Below, one piece after another: positions 8,761 to 18,412 of a stretch of 64,000 bases of DNA. Under the pieces are notes generated by a model, which did no database searches, was not told the DNA's origin, and saw only the letters and a list, made by a program, of their open reading frames with translations. The position numbers and the translations under genes are program-made. Position 1 is the stretch's first letter; every line of letters starts with the position of its first letter. Source of the stretch: Tranquillimonas alkanivorans (GTDB lineage Bacteria > Pseudomonadota > Alphaproteobacteria > Rhodobacterales > Rhodobacteraceae); the NCBI RefSeq assembly GCF_900115595.1, contig NZ_FOXA01000009.1, positions 62,001-126,000 on the forward strand, written 5' to 3'.

Positions 8761-9497
8761 GCACGCTTCTGGAAGTCTCGGGCGTCTCGGTCAGCTTCGA
8801 CGGGTTCCGCGCCATCAACAACCTGTCGTTTTCCATCGGCCCGACCGAGCTGCGGGCGATCATCGGGCCGAACGGCGCGGGCAAGACGACGTTCATGGAT
8901 ATCGTCACCGGCAAGACGAAGCCGGACGAGGGCAGGGTGCTTTGGGGCGACGAGAACGCTTCGCTCCTGCGGATGTCGGAAAGCCGGATCGCGCAGGCGG
9001 GCGTCGGCCGGAAGTTCCAGCGCCCGACGGTGTTCGAGGACCAGTCGGTTTTCGACAACCTGATGATGGCGCTCAAGAAGCCGCGCAACCCGTTCAAGGT
9101 GCTGGTCTTCCGCCCCACCTCCGAGGACGAAGACCGAGTGGTGGCGCTGGCCGAAGAGATCGGGCTGGCTGCGCACCTGTCACGCAAGTCGGGCGAGTTG
9201 AGCCACGGGCAGAAACAGTGGCTGGAGATCGGGATGCTGCTGGCGCAGGAGCCTCGGCTTCTGCTGGTGGACGAGCCCGCGGCGGGGATGACGCTGGCCG
9301 AGCGCGAGCACACGACCGAGATCCTCAAGGAGGCCGCGAAGACGCGCGCTGTGGTGGTGGTCGAGCACGACATGGAGTTCGTTCGCCGGCTCGACTGCAA
9401 GGTGACGGTGCTGCACGAGGGCTCGGTCCTCGCCGAGGGCAGCCTGGATCACGTGACGAAGAACAAGGACGTCATCGACGTCTACCTGGGGCGCTGA
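8757..9497 (+). CDS. urtD: Urea ABC transporter, ATP-binding protein UrtD
   Basis: One of the two ATPases that power urea import (LivG type). The 246-residue protein shows Walker A (GPNGAGKTT, about residue 38), the signature LSHGQKQWLEIG, Walker B (RLLLVDEPAAGM) and the switch histidine (VVVVEHDME). The signature is LSHGQ instead of LSGGQ, a substitution I associate with UrtD. The start ATG overlaps the urtC stop by 4 bp (ATGA), and the stop is 1 bp before urtE, so the two ATPases are made together. The upstream open frame is only a shadow of urtC; the start is set by the overlap and by the family's MSTLLEVSGVSVSF beginning. Confidence 0.93.
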   Translation: MSTLLEVSGVSVSFDGFRAINNLSFSIGPTELRAIIGPNGAGKTTFMDIVTGKTKPDEGRVLWGDENASLLRMSESRIAQAGVGRKFQRPTVFEDQSVFDNLMMALKKPRNPFKVLVFRPTSEDEDRVVALAEEIGLAAHLSRKSGELSHGQKQWLEIGMLLAQEPRLLLVDEPAAGMTLAEREHTTEILKEAAKTRAVVVVEHDMEFVRRLDCKVTVLHEGSVLAEGSLDHVTKNKDVIDVYLGR

Positions 9498-9498
9498 G

Positions 9499-10194
9499 AT
9501 GTTGAGAACCGACGGACTGACCCTTCACTACGGCGGCTCGCAGATCCTCCACGGCATCGGCGTGGAGGCCGAGACGGGCGAGGTGACCTGCGTCATGGGC
9601 ACGAACGGCGTGGGCAAGACCTCGCTTCTGAAGGCCATCTCGGGCACGCACCCCCGCTCGGGCGGCAGCTATACGCTGGACGGCCAGGAGGTCGGCAAGC
9701 TGCCTGCGCAGGCGCTCGCCCGGATGGGGGTGGGATATGTCCCCCAGGGGCGCGACATCTTCCCGCTGCTGACCGTGCGCGAGAACCTCGAGACCGGGTA
9801 CGCCTGCCTGCCGCGGGGCGAGCGCGAGGTGCCCGAGCGGATTTACGAGCTGTTCCCGGTGCTTCGGGAAATGCGGAACCGGCGCGGCGGAGACCTGTCG
9901 GGCGGTCAGCAGCAACAACTCGCGATCGCGCGAGCGCTGATCACCAGGCCGAAGCTGTTGCTGCTGGACGAGCCGACGGAGGGCATCCAGCCCAACATCA
10001 TTCAGCAGATCGGGCGTGTCATCTCGTATCTTCGGGACGAGGGGCGCATGGCGATCGTGCTGGTTGAGCAGTATTTCAGCTTCGCCTACGACCTCGCCGA
10101 CCGCTTCTATGTCCTCGAACGGGGCGCGGTGCGGATGAGCGGGACGAAGGCGACACTGACCCGCGACGAGTTGACCGCCGCCGTTTCGGTCTGA
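9499..10194 (+). CDS. urtE: Urea ABC transporter, ATP-binding protein UrtE
   Basis: Second ATPase of the urea importer (LivF type), forming a heterodimer with UrtD beneath the UrtBC permeases. The 231-residue protein has Walker A (GTNGVGKTS), signature LSGGQQQQLAIAR, Walker B (LLLLDEPTEGI) and a switch histidine replaced by Gln in VLVEQYFSF, as is usual for LivF-like subunits. It is last in the urt operon. Its stop is only 8 bp from the end of the convergent CBS gene, with no room for a separate terminator. Confidence 0.93.
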   Translation: MLRTDGLTLHYGGSQILHGIGVEAETGEVTCVMGTNGVGKTSLLKAISGTHPRSGGSYTLDGQEVGKLPAQALARMGVGYVPQGRDIFPLLTVRENLETGYACLPRGEREVPERIYELFPVLREMRNRRGGDLSGGQQQQLAIARALITRPKLLLLDEPTEGIQPNIIQQIGRVISYLRDEGRMAIVLVEQYFSFAYDLADRFYVLERGAVRMSGTKATLTRDELTAAVSV

Positions 10195-10202
10195 CCCCTC
10201 TT

Positions 10203-10646
10203 TCAGCCGGCGGCCTGGTGCGACAGGGCGATGTCACGCAGGGTGTCGCGTTCAAGCTCCATCTCTTCGATGCGGTCGCGCACCACGTCTCCGACGCTCA
10301 CGATGCCGATGACGCGGCTGTCCTCGATCACCGGAAGGTGGCGGGCGCGGTGCAGGGTCATCACCTTCGCAGCGAGCGACAGGTGATCGCCGGGGCGGCA
10401 GGTCGGCGGACGGTGGGCCATGTAGTCCGACACCGGCAGCTTCAGCGCGCGCGGCCCGTGATCCACGATGGCCTGCACCACGTCGCGTTCCGAGATCAGC
10501 CCGGCCAGCGCGCCTTCCGGCGTGCGCACCACCAGCGCACCGACCTGTTCGAGGCGCATCAGCGCCGCCGCGATCTCGATGGCCTCGTGCGGGCTGACGG
10601 CCTTGACGTCGTGGCCCTTCCTTTCAAGCACGTCCCTGACCAGCAT
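10203..10646 (-). CDS. Two-CBS-domain protein (cytosolic, nucleotide-sensing type)
   Basis: A 147-residue protein made almost only of a CBS pair (about 8-62 and 73-128), a fold that normally binds adenosine nucleotides and reports on energy state. Conserved CBS strands show as GALVVRTPEGALAGLISERDVV and HLPVIEDSRVIGIVSVGDVV (two separate domains). No effector domain is attached, so it probably acts on a partner protein. The start chosen (MLVRDVLERKG) has a GAGGA ribosome-binding site 6 bp upstream; a longer frame of 30 more residues is arginine-rich and unlike the family. Partner and role are unknown. Confidence 0.82.
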   Translation of the reverse strand: MLVRDVLERKGHDVKAVSPHEAIEIAAALMRLEQVGALVVRTPEGALAGLISERDVVQAIVDHGPRALKLPVSDYMAHRPPTCRPGDHLSLAAKVMTLHRARHLPVIEDSRVIGIVSVGDVVRDRIEEMELERDTLRDIALSHQAAG

Positions 10647-11029
10647 CTCTTCCTCCCCGGATCCGTTGCGGTTCGACGGGGCGACCCTGCGGGCGCGGCA
10701 TCTCCGGCGCCCCGCGGGGCACCCTTCAGCCAGCATAGCACGAAGCCGCGCCCGGGGCGTTCAGCACTGCGCGAGGACGAAAATCGTCCTCATACCGCCC
10801 CTCCGCGGCCGATCCGGTTTCTTCGATGATAAAAAATCGCGAACGCCTGTTCGCCTCCGCGACGCCCTTGGCTTGCAGCGTCCAAACCGCTTTGACTGAC
10901 GCGAGGTCATAAACGGGGCGTTGCGGGCCTGCGGAATGTTGGGCTTGCAACGACGGCCCATCGCAAGTCTATTTCCGCCATCGAAGCGGGCGTCAGATCC
11001 GCTTCCCCAAGAAACTAGGGAGACTCTAC
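10647..11029. other. 383-bp divergent intergenic region with an operator-like palindrome
   Basis: No gene supported. It separates the CBS gene (minus) from the peptide-importer operon (plus) and must hold both promoters. The clearest structure is an 8-bp perfect inverted repeat with a 3-nt centre (10773-10780 with 10784-10791), followed by AT-rich DNA near 10821-10840. It could be an operator or a small hairpin in the CBS leader. Confidence 0.4.
10945..10973 (+). promoter_or_regulatory. Candidate sigma-70-type promoter for the peptide importer
   Basis: TTGCAA (10945-10950) and TCTATT (10968-10973) are separated by 17 bp, about 57 bp before the binding-protein start. The match to consensus is moderate and is offered only as a candidate. 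Confidence 0.3.
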
Positions 11030-12622
11030 ATGAAAAAGTGGACCGGACTTGGTGCCGCAGCCGCCGTCACGGCGCTGATGGGCACCGCGGCGAGCGCGCA
11101 GACGCTCGTGTACTGTTCGGAAGGCTCGCCGGAAGGCTTCGACCCGGCGCTCTATACCTCGGGCACGACGTTCGACGCCTCTTCGCGCAACGTCTACAAC
11201 CGCCTGGTGGAGTTCGAGCGCGGCACCACGACCACGGTCCCCGGCCTGGCCGAAAGCTGGGAGGTGTCCGAGGACGGCCTTGAGTACACGTTCAACCTGC
11301 GTGACGACGTGCAGTTCCAGGACACCGAGTTCTTCACGCCGACGCGCAACATGAACGCCGACGACGTGATCTTCTCGTTCATGCGCCAGCTCGACCCCGA
11401 GCATCCGTACCACACCGTGTCGGGCGGCACCTGGGAATACTTCAACGGCATGTCGATGCCCGACCTGATCGAGTCGATCGAGAAGGTGGACGACCACACC
11501 GTGAAGTTCACCCTGACGCGTCCAGAGGCGCCGATGATCGCGAACCTCGCGATGGACTTCGCCTCGATCCTGTCGAAAGAGTACGCCGACCAGATGATGG
11601 AAGCGGGCACGCCCGAGATGCTGAACCAGCGTCCCGTCGGCACCGGCCCGTTCGAGTTCGTGGGCTACCAGAAGGATGCGGTGATCCGCTACAACCAGAA
11701 CGAGGATTACTTCCGCGGCGCGGCGCCGATCGAGAACCTGATCTTCGCCATCACGCCCGACGCCTCGGTCCGCTACCAGAAGCTGCAGGCGGGCGAGTGC
11801 CACGTCATGCCGTACCCGAACCCGGCGGATCTCCAGGCGATGGAGCTCGACGAAAACGTGAACCTGCTTCAGCAGGAAGGTCTGAACGTCGGCTACCTGG
11901 CCTACAACACGCAGGTCGAGCCGTTCGATGACCCGAACGTTCGCAAGGCACTGAACATGGCCATCGACAAGCAGGCCATCATCGACGTTGTCTTCCAGGG
12001 CGCCGGCACCGCGGCCAAGAACCCGCTGCCGCCGACGATCTGGGGCTACAACGAGCAGATCAAGGATGATCCGTACGATCCGGACCAGGCGCGCCAGCTG
12101 CTCGAGGAAGCGGGTGTCGAGGATCTCTCGATGGAGATCTGGGCGATGCCGGTGCAGCGTCCCTACAACCCGAACGCCCGCCGCATGGCCGAGCTTCTGC
12201 AGGAAGACTTCGCCAAGGTCGGCGTCGATGCCGAAATCGTCTCGTACGAGTGGGGCGAGTACCTCGACCGTTCGAAGGATGTCGACCGCGAGGGTGCCGT
12301 CCTTCTGGGCTGGACTGGCGACAACGGCGATCCGGACAACTTCCTGGCCGTTCTGCTGGGCTGTGACGCCGTGGGCGGGTCGAACCGCGCCCAGTGGTGC
12401 TACGAGCCGTTCAACGACCTGATCATGGAAGCCAAAACCGTGTCGGATCGCGAGCAGCGGATCGAGCTTTACGAAGAAGCGCAGCGCATCTTCAAGGAGC
12501 AGGCGCCGTGGGCGACCATCGCGCACTCGATCGTGTTCGAGCCGATCCGTCCCGAAGTTCAGGACTACAAGATCGACCCGTTCGGCGGCCACCAGTTCTA
12601 TGGTGTTTCGCTCGCCGAGTGA
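11030..12622 (+). CDS. Family-5 ABC transporter substrate-binding protein (DppA/OppA-like)
   Basis: Periplasmic receptor of a peptide, opine or nickel-type importer. The 530-residue protein has a signal peptide (hydrophobic core 8-20, ASAQ cleavage site near 23). The family-5 binding fold starts with LVYCSEGSPEGFDPALYTSG, the usual DppA-like opening. The family's AESWEVSEDGLEYTFNLRDD segment is at about residue 75. Start: ATG with an AGGGAG ribosome-binding site about 8 bp upstream. A strong hairpin with T tract follows the stop, before the permease genes. Close similarity in layout to dipeptide importers is clear, but the ligand cannot be predicted from sequence alone. Confidence 0.9.
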   Translation: MKKWTGLGAAAAVTALMGTAASAQTLVYCSEGSPEGFDPALYTSGTTFDASSRNVYNRLVEFERGTTTTVPGLAESWEVSEDGLEYTFNLRDDVQFQDTEFFTPTRNMNADDVIFSFMRQLDPEHPYHTVSGGTWEYFNGMSMPDLIESIEKVDDHTVKFTLTRPEAPMIANLAMDFASILSKEYADQMMEAGTPEMLNQRPVGTGPFEFVGYQKDAVIRYNQNEDYFRGAAPIENLIFAITPDASVRYQKLQAGECHVMPYPNPADLQAMELDENVNLLQQEGLNVGYLAYNTQVEPFDDPNVRKALNMAIDKQAIIDVVFQGAGTAAKNPLPPTIWGYNEQIKDDPYDPDQARQLLEEAGVEDLSMEIWAMPVQRPYNPNARRMAELLQEDFAKVGVDAEIVSYEWGEYLDRSKDVDREGAVLLGWTGDNGDPDNFLAVLLGCDAVGGSNRAQWCYEPFNDLIMEAKTVSDREQRIELYEEAQRIFKEQAPWATIAHSIVFEPIRPEVQDYKIDPFGGHQFYGVSLAE

Positions 12623-12645
12623 TCGTATAACTTGACGTTCGGAGG

Positions 12646-12678
12646 AGGCCGGGCTACGCCCCGGCCTTCTTCTTTTTT
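12646..12678 (+). terminator. Hairpin with T tract between binding-protein gene and permease genes
   Basis: An 8-bp stem (12646-12653 with 12660-12667, 6-nt loop) is followed by a pyrimidine tract with six consecutive T residues. It probably acts as an attenuator that gives more binding protein than permease; a full stop would need a second promoter before 12,746. Confidence 0.7.
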
Positions 12679-12745
12679 CAGAGCGTGCCAGTCCTCCGAT
12701 AGCCATGTCCGGCGCGCCTGACGCCCGCAGCCATCAGCGAGACCG

Positions 12746-13750
12746 ATGCTACAATTCCTCTTCAAGCGACTGCTGACGTTCGTGCCGACCTTCATCGGCG
12801 TGACGATCATCTCGTTCGCGTTCATCCGCCTGCTTCCGGGCGACCCGATCCTCCTGCTTGCAGGCGAGCGCGGGGTCGCACCGGAACGCTATGCCGAACT
12901 CGCCGCGCAATTCGGCTTCGACCAGCCCATCTGGAGACAGTACCTCGATTACCTCGGGGGGATCTTCCAGGGCGACCTCGGCATCTCCTTCACCACCAAG
13001 CGCCCGGTGCTGGACGAGTTCTTCACGCTGTTCCCGGCCACGCTCGAGCTGTCGCTCTGCGCCATCACGCTGGCCGTGATCATCGGCATCCCCGCCGGCG
13101 TGATCGCCGCCGTGAACCGGGGCAAGTTTTTCGACCAGGCGCTGATGACCACCGCGCTGACCGGCTACTCGATGCCGATCTTCTGGTGGGCGCTCCTGCT
13201 GATCATCGTGTTCTCCAGCGGGCTCGGCTGGACGCCGGTCTCGGGGCGGATGTCGCTGATGTACTTCTTCGACACGCCGACGGGCTTCATGCTGATCGAC
13301 AGCCTGCTGTCGGGGCAGGAGGGTGCGTTCCGCTCGGCCGTGGCGCACCTGATCCTGCCGACGGTGGTGTTGGCCACGATCCCGCTTGCCGTGATCGCGC
13401 GCCAGACCCGTTCGGCCATGCTGGAGGTGCTGGGCGAGGATTACGTCCGGACCGCCCGCGCCAAGGGCCTGTCGCCGCTGCGCGTCAACGGCCTGCACGC
13501 GCTGCGCAACGCGATGATCCCCGTCGTCACCGTGATCGGCCTGTCGGTCGGCACGCTGCTGGCCGGGGCCATCCTGACCGAAACGATCTTCTCCTGGCCG
13601 GGCATCGGCAAATGGATGGTCGATAGCATCTTCCGCCGCGACTATCAGGTCGTGCAGGGCGGCCTGCTGCTGATCGCCACCATCGTCATGGCCGTCAACC
13701 TGCTGGTCGACGTGCTTTACGGAATGATCAACCCGAAGATTCGCAAATGA
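12746..13750 (+). CDS. Peptide-type ABC transporter permease (DppB-like)
   Basis: First inner-membrane permease of the family-5 importer. The 334-residue protein begins with the DppB-type helix (LFKRLLTFVPTFIGVTIISF) and has about six helices. The binding-protein-dependent transport (EAA) loop is at about residues 225-260 (DYVRTARAKGLSPLRVNGLH), which contacts the ATPases. The GDLGISFTTKRPV segment is the usual DppB periplasmic motif. It follows the hairpin after the binding-protein gene, and its stop overlaps the next permease start by 4 bp (ATGA). Confidence 0.92.
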   Translation: MLQFLFKRLLTFVPTFIGVTIISFAFIRLLPGDPILLLAGERGVAPERYAELAAQFGFDQPIWRQYLDYLGGIFQGDLGISFTTKRPVLDEFFTLFPATLELSLCAITLAVIIGIPAGVIAAVNRGKFFDQALMTTALTGYSMPIFWWALLLIIVFSSGLGWTPVSGRMSLMYFFDTPTGFMLIDSLLSGQEGAFRSAVAHLILPTVVLATIPLAVIARQTRSAMLEVLGEDYVRTARAKGLSPLRVNGLHALRNAMIPVVTVIGLSVGTLLAGAILTETIFSWPGIGKWMVDSIFRRDYQVVQGGLLLIATIVMAVNLLVDVLYGMINPKIRK

Positions 13751-14664
13751 CCGATCGTACGGCTGAACTCGAACCCCCCGCCATTCCCGCGCAGCCCAAG
13801 CCGCCGGGGCCGCTGAAGGAGTTCTGGAACTCCTTCAAGGAAAACCGCGGCGCCGTCATCGGCCTGTGCATCTTCGCGGCCTTCCTTTTCATCGCGATCT
13901 TCGCGCCCTGGATCGCGCCCTACGACGCGTCCGAGCAGTTCCGCGACGCCCTGCTGCAGCCTCCGGCGTGGCAGGAGGGCGGTAGCTGGCAGTTCCCGCT
14001 GGGCACCGACCCGCTGGGCCGCGACATGCTGTCCCGCCTGCTGCACGGCGCGCGCTTCTCGTTCTTCATCGGCATCATCGTGGTGTCGCTGTCGCTGGTC
14101 ACGGGCGTGGTCATCGGCGTGATCGCGGGCTTCTCGCCGAAATGGGCCGACACGCTGATCATGCGCGTGATGGACATCATCCTGTCGTTCCCGTCGCTCC
14201 TGCTGGCGCTGGTGCTGGTGGCGATCCTGGGTCCGTCGCTGATCAACGCGATGATCGCCATCGCGGTGGTGCTGCAGCCGCACTTCGTGCGCCTGACCCG
14301 CGCGGCGGTGATGTCCGAGCGCGCGCGCGACTACGTCACCGCGGCCAAGGTCGCTGGGGCAGGGCGCTTCCGCATCATGTTCCTGACCGTGCTGCCCAAC
14401 TGCCTGGCGCCGATCATCGTGCAGGCTGCGCTGTCGTTCTCGACTGCCGTTCTGGACGCCGCCGCGCTCGGCTTTCTGGGCATGGGCGCGCAGCCGCCCA
14501 CGCCGGAATGGGGCACCATGCTGGCCGAAGCGCGGGAATTCCTGCTGCGCGCGTGGTGGGTGGTGACGCTTCCGGGCGTCTGCATCCTGGTCACGGTGCT
14601 GGCGATCAACCTGATGGGCGACGGTCTGCGCGACGCGCTCGATCCCAAGCTGAAACGGAGCTGA
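13747..14664 (+). CDS. Peptide-type ABC transporter permease (DppC-like)
   Basis: Second inner-membrane permease, pairing with the DppB-like protein. The 305-residue protein has a cytoplasmic proline-rich start, one helix (about 38-58), the DppC-type periplasmic segment (HPLGTD-like: FPLGTDPLGRDMLSRLLHGAR) and a five-helix core. Its EAA loop is RDYVTAAKVAGAGRFRIMF, and the family motif FLGMGAQPPTPEWG is near the C-terminus. It starts 4 bp inside the end of the preceding gene and ends 3 bp before the first ATPase gene, so the four membrane and ATPase genes form one translationally linked block. Confidence 0.92.
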   Translation: MTDRTAELEPPAIPAQPKPPGPLKEFWNSFKENRGAVIGLCIFAAFLFIAIFAPWIAPYDASEQFRDALLQPPAWQEGGSWQFPLGTDPLGRDMLSRLLHGARFSFFIGIIVVSLSLVTGVVIGVIAGFSPKWADTLIMRVMDIILSFPSLLLALVLVAILGPSLINAMIAIAVVLQPHFVRLTRAAVMSERARDYVTAAKVAGAGRFRIMFLTVLPNCLAPIIVQAALSFSTAVLDAAALGFLGMGAQPPTPEWGTMLAEAREFLLRAWWVVTLPGVCILVTVLAINLMGDGLRDALDPKLKRS

Positions 14665-14667
14665 CGC

Positions 14668-15653
<986 letters not shown>

Positions 15654-15657
<4 letters not shown>

Positions 15658-16658
15658 GCCAACCGATCCTGAAGGCCGAGGGCCTGAAACGTCACTACGA
15701 GCTCAAGGGCGGGATGTTCTCGTCCGACGCGACGGTGCGCGCGCTCGACGGCGCGAGCTTCGAGCTGACGCCGGGCCGCACGCTTGCCGTCGTGGGTGAG
15801 TCCGGCTGCGGCAAGTCCACGCTCGCCCGCGTCGTCACGATGATCGAGCCGCCGACCGAGGGCACGCTGACGATCGAGGGCCGCAAGATCGAGCCCGACA
15901 GCGTGGCCAAGGACCCCGATCTGCGCGCGAAGGTGCAGATCGTGTTCCAGGACCCCTACGGCTCGCTCAATCCGCGGCAGACCATCGGCAAGACGCTGAT
16001 GGAGCCGCTGAAGATAAACCGCCCGGACGTGAGCGCGAAAGAGCGCGAACAGCGGGCGCGCGACATGCTCCAGATGGTGGGCCTGCGCCCCGAGCACTTC
16101 GAGCGCTACCCGCACATGTTCTCGGGCGGGCAGCGGCAGCGGGTCGCGGTGGCGCGCGCGCTGATGCTGGACCCGAAAATCCTGGTGCTGGACGAGCCAG
16201 TGTCGGCGCTCGACCTGTCGATCCAGTCGCAGATCCTCAACCTTCTGGTCGAACTGCAGGACCGGCTGGACCTGGCCTACCTCTTCGTCAGCCACGACCT
16301 GTCGGTGGTGCGCCACTTCTGCGACGACCTGCTGGTGATGTACCTGGGAAAACCGGTGGAGCAGGGACCGAAGGACGAGGTCTTCGACGCGCCGCGGCAT
16401 CCCTACACCAAGGCGCTCCTGTCGGCGACGCCGCAGGCGGACCCGCGCCGCAAGCGCCAGCGGATCAAGCTGCAGGGCGAACTGCCGTCGCCGATGAACG
16501 TCCCGCCCGGCTGCCCGTTCAATCCGCGCTGCTGGAAAGCGACCGAGGAGTGCCGCACCGTCGTGCCGCAGCTCGAGGGCGGCGACCACCGCTTCGCCTG
16601 CTTCCACCCGCTCGAGCCCGGTGAGGTGCCCGAGCCGAAGACGGCGGAGGCGGTCTGA
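15654..16658 (+). CDS. Peptide-type ABC transporter ATP-binding protein (DppF-like)
   Basis: Second ATPase of the importer, 334 residues. Walker A is GESGCGKST, the signature is FSGGQRQRVAVARAL, Walker B is ILVLDEPVSALD and the switch histidine is FVSHDLSVV. The family C-terminal cysteine-containing tail (CPFNPRCWKATEEC) follows. The open frame extends far upstream, but that part is a shadow of the previous genes; the start is fixed by the ATGA overlap and the MSQPILKAEGLKRHY beginning. Last gene of the operon, with a hairpin and T tract immediately after. Confidence 0.92.
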
Positions 16659-16663
16659 GACCG

Positions 16664-16693
16664 GGGCCGGGGCACGGTCGCTCCGGCCCTTTT
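16664..16693 (+). terminator. Terminator after peptide-importer operon
   Basis: A 7-bp stem (16664-16670 with 16683-16689, 12-nt loop) followed by TTTT, 5 bp after the last ATPase gene. Confidence 0.55.
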
Positions 16694-16857
16694 CCGTTCC
16701 GCTCCCGGCGGTCTGAGCGAAGTCCTGCCGAGCTCGGCCCCGGATGTCGGCGTGCATTGGCCGGCAGGGTCGAACTTCGTTACTCTGAAACGCGACAGGG
16801 GCCGGTGGCGCGCCCCGCAGACAGGCCCCCGTCCAGAGGGGCCGGACGAGAGGCGAC

Positions 16858-17238
16858 ATGCAGATCATCACCGCAAAGAGCCGCGTGCTCGACGTCCCGC
16901 GCATCTGGGCGCGGCGCCCGCTGACCATCGACGGGGACGCCCGGCTGAGGCTCGAGTCCGACGGCGAGGTGTCCGTCCTCGCCCCCGTTCGCCCGCGCTT
17001 CCTGGGCCGGTTCCGCGACGTCCGGTACGAGCGTGTGGGCCGGCTGGAGCCGCGGCTGACCGCGGTAATGGCACCTCTTTTGGCCGAGCGGCGGCGGGTG
17101 CGGGTCCGGCTCGTGGACGTGCCCGCGCCGTTCGAGCGCGCGGCCGAGCCGGCGATCTGGGTGTCGGTCTGGGGCGACGTCGAGATGGCGCGAGTCCGAC
17201 CCGCCGGCGGCAGTCGGCCGCGCGCGCTGGCGGGCTGA
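16858..17238 (+). CDS. Hypothetical protein, 126 aa
   Basis: I do not recognise this family. The protein is arginine-rich, beta-strand-like in pattern (alternating hydrophobic and charged residues) and has no cysteines, signal peptide or membrane segment. Support for a gene is the GAGAGGCGAC ribosome-binding site just before ATG, a frame in keeping with the codon bias of its neighbours, and a hairpin repeat that could serve as terminator about 35 bp after the stop. It stands alone after the peptide importer. A frame of similar length exists on the opposite strand here but lacks a comparable start. Confidence 0.5.
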   Translation: MQIITAKSRVLDVPRIWARRPLTIDGDARLRLESDGEVSVLAPVRPRFLGRFRDVRYERVGRLEPRLTAVMAPLLAERRRVRVRLVDVPAPFERAAEPAIWVSVWGDVEMARVRPAGGSRPRALAG

Positions 17239-17272
17239 CCGGCGCAACCTGCGCCTGCGCCGGGCGGGGAAA

Positions 17273-17340
17273 GGGGGCTGTCTGCCCCCTCTTGAGCTTC
17301 GCTCAATTCACCCCCGAGGATATTTCAGGACCGAAGATCA
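17273..17340 (+). repeat. Dispersed hairpin repeat between convergent genes
   Basis: Two hairpins (17273-17278 with 17284-17289; 17292-17297 with 17301-17306) are followed by the conserved tail 17311-17340 ending GGACCGAAGATCA. The tail recurs, inverted, in urtC at 7453-7482. Placed between two converging genes, it may end transcription from both sides. Confidence 0.75.
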
Positions 17341-17352
17341 AGCGGGACCGCA

Positions 17353-18282
17353 TCAGAAGTTCGTGCGGTCGCCGCCCTTGAGCGCCAACATTGCGCGGGC
17401 CTCCTCCGGCGTGGCGATGTCACGGCCCATCCCCTCGATCAGGGCGCGGACGGTGCGGACCTGCTCGGCGTTCGATTCGGCGAAGCGGCCGGGGCTGCCC
17501 CAGAGCGAGTCCTCGAGTCCGACCCGGACGTTGCCGCCCATGGCGACGGACATCGCGGCGACCGGCATCTGGTTGCGCCCGGCGCCGAGGACGGACCAAC
17601 GGTACTCCGCGCCGAACAGGCGGTCGGCCGTTCGCTTCATGTGTGCCACGTCCTCTGGGTGTGGGCCGATGCCGCCCAGCAGGCCGAAGACCGACTGGAC
17701 GAAGAACGGCGGCTTCACCACGCCGCGGTCGGCGAAGTGCGCCAGCGTGTAAAGGTGGCCGATATCATAGCACTCGATCTCGAACCGGGTGCCGTTCTTG
17801 GCGCACCGGGTCAGGATGTACTCGATGTCGCGGAACGTGTTCTTGAAGATGCGGTCGTGCGAGCCTTCGAGGTAGGGACGCTCCCAGTCGTGGCGGAACT
17901 CGGTGAACCGGCCGAGCATCGGGTAGAGCCCGAAGTTCATTGACCCCATGTTGAGCGAGGCGACCTCGGGTGCGAAGCGTTCGGCGGGGATCACCCGCTC
18001 TTCGACCTGCATGGTTGGTGCGCCGCCGGTCGTGATGTTGATGACCGCGTCGGTGCGTTGCTTGACGCTGCGAAGGATCGGCGCGAACGCCTCGGACGAC
18101 TGGTCGGGACGCCCGGTCTCGGGGTCGCGGGCGTGGAGATGGACGATCGCCGCACCGGCCTCGGCCGCGCCCACGGCGGCGTCGGCGATCTCTTCCGCCG
18201 TCACGGGCAGGTGCGGCGACATGGACGGTGTGTGAATCGCCCCCGTCACGGCGCAGGTGATGATGACCTTGTCGCGGCTCAT
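17353..18282 (-). CDS. BKACE-family (DUF849) beta-keto acid cleavage enzyme
   Basis: A 309-residue TIM-barrel enzyme of the BKACE family, whose members condense a beta-keto acid with acetyl-CoA and cleave it to acetoacetate and a new CoA ester. The metal-binding histidines appear in IVHLHARDPETGRP (about residues 45-58). Family segments INITTGGAPTMQVEERV and SLNMGSMNFGLYP follow, and the C-terminal VRVGLEDSLW carries the glutamate that coordinates the metal. Start: MSRDKVIITCAVTGAIHTP is the usual family opening and has a GGAGG site upstream; the longer upstream frame is not family-like. It is divergent from the dehydrogenase gene at 18413. Substrate unknown: BKACEs act on lysine, carnitine and other keto acids. 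Confidence 0.9.
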   Translation of the reverse strand: MSRDKVIITCAVTGAIHTPSMSPHLPVTAEEIADAAVGAAEAGAAIVHLHARDPETGRPDQSSEAFAPILRSVKQRTDAVINITTGGAPTMQVEERVIPAERFAPEVASLNMGSMNFGLYPMLGRFTEFRHDWERPYLEGSHDRIFKNTFRDIEYILTRCAKNGTRFEIECYDIGHLYTLAHFADRGVVKPPFFVQSVFGLLGGIGPHPEDVAHMKRTADRLFGAEYRWSVLGAGRNQMPVAAMSVAMGGNVRVGLEDSLWGSPGRFAESNAEQVRTVRALIEGMGRDIATPEEARAMLALKGGDRTNF

Positions 18283-18412
18283 GCGCGGCGTCCTCCCTGT
18301 GGTCCCGGAGCCGAGCTTCGACTGCCGCGGTGTCGATGACAAGGCAAAGCGCTTGCCCTGAGGAGGAGGAGCGCGCAGGCTTGAATGCAAGCGGTATCCG
18401 GGGGATCGGGAC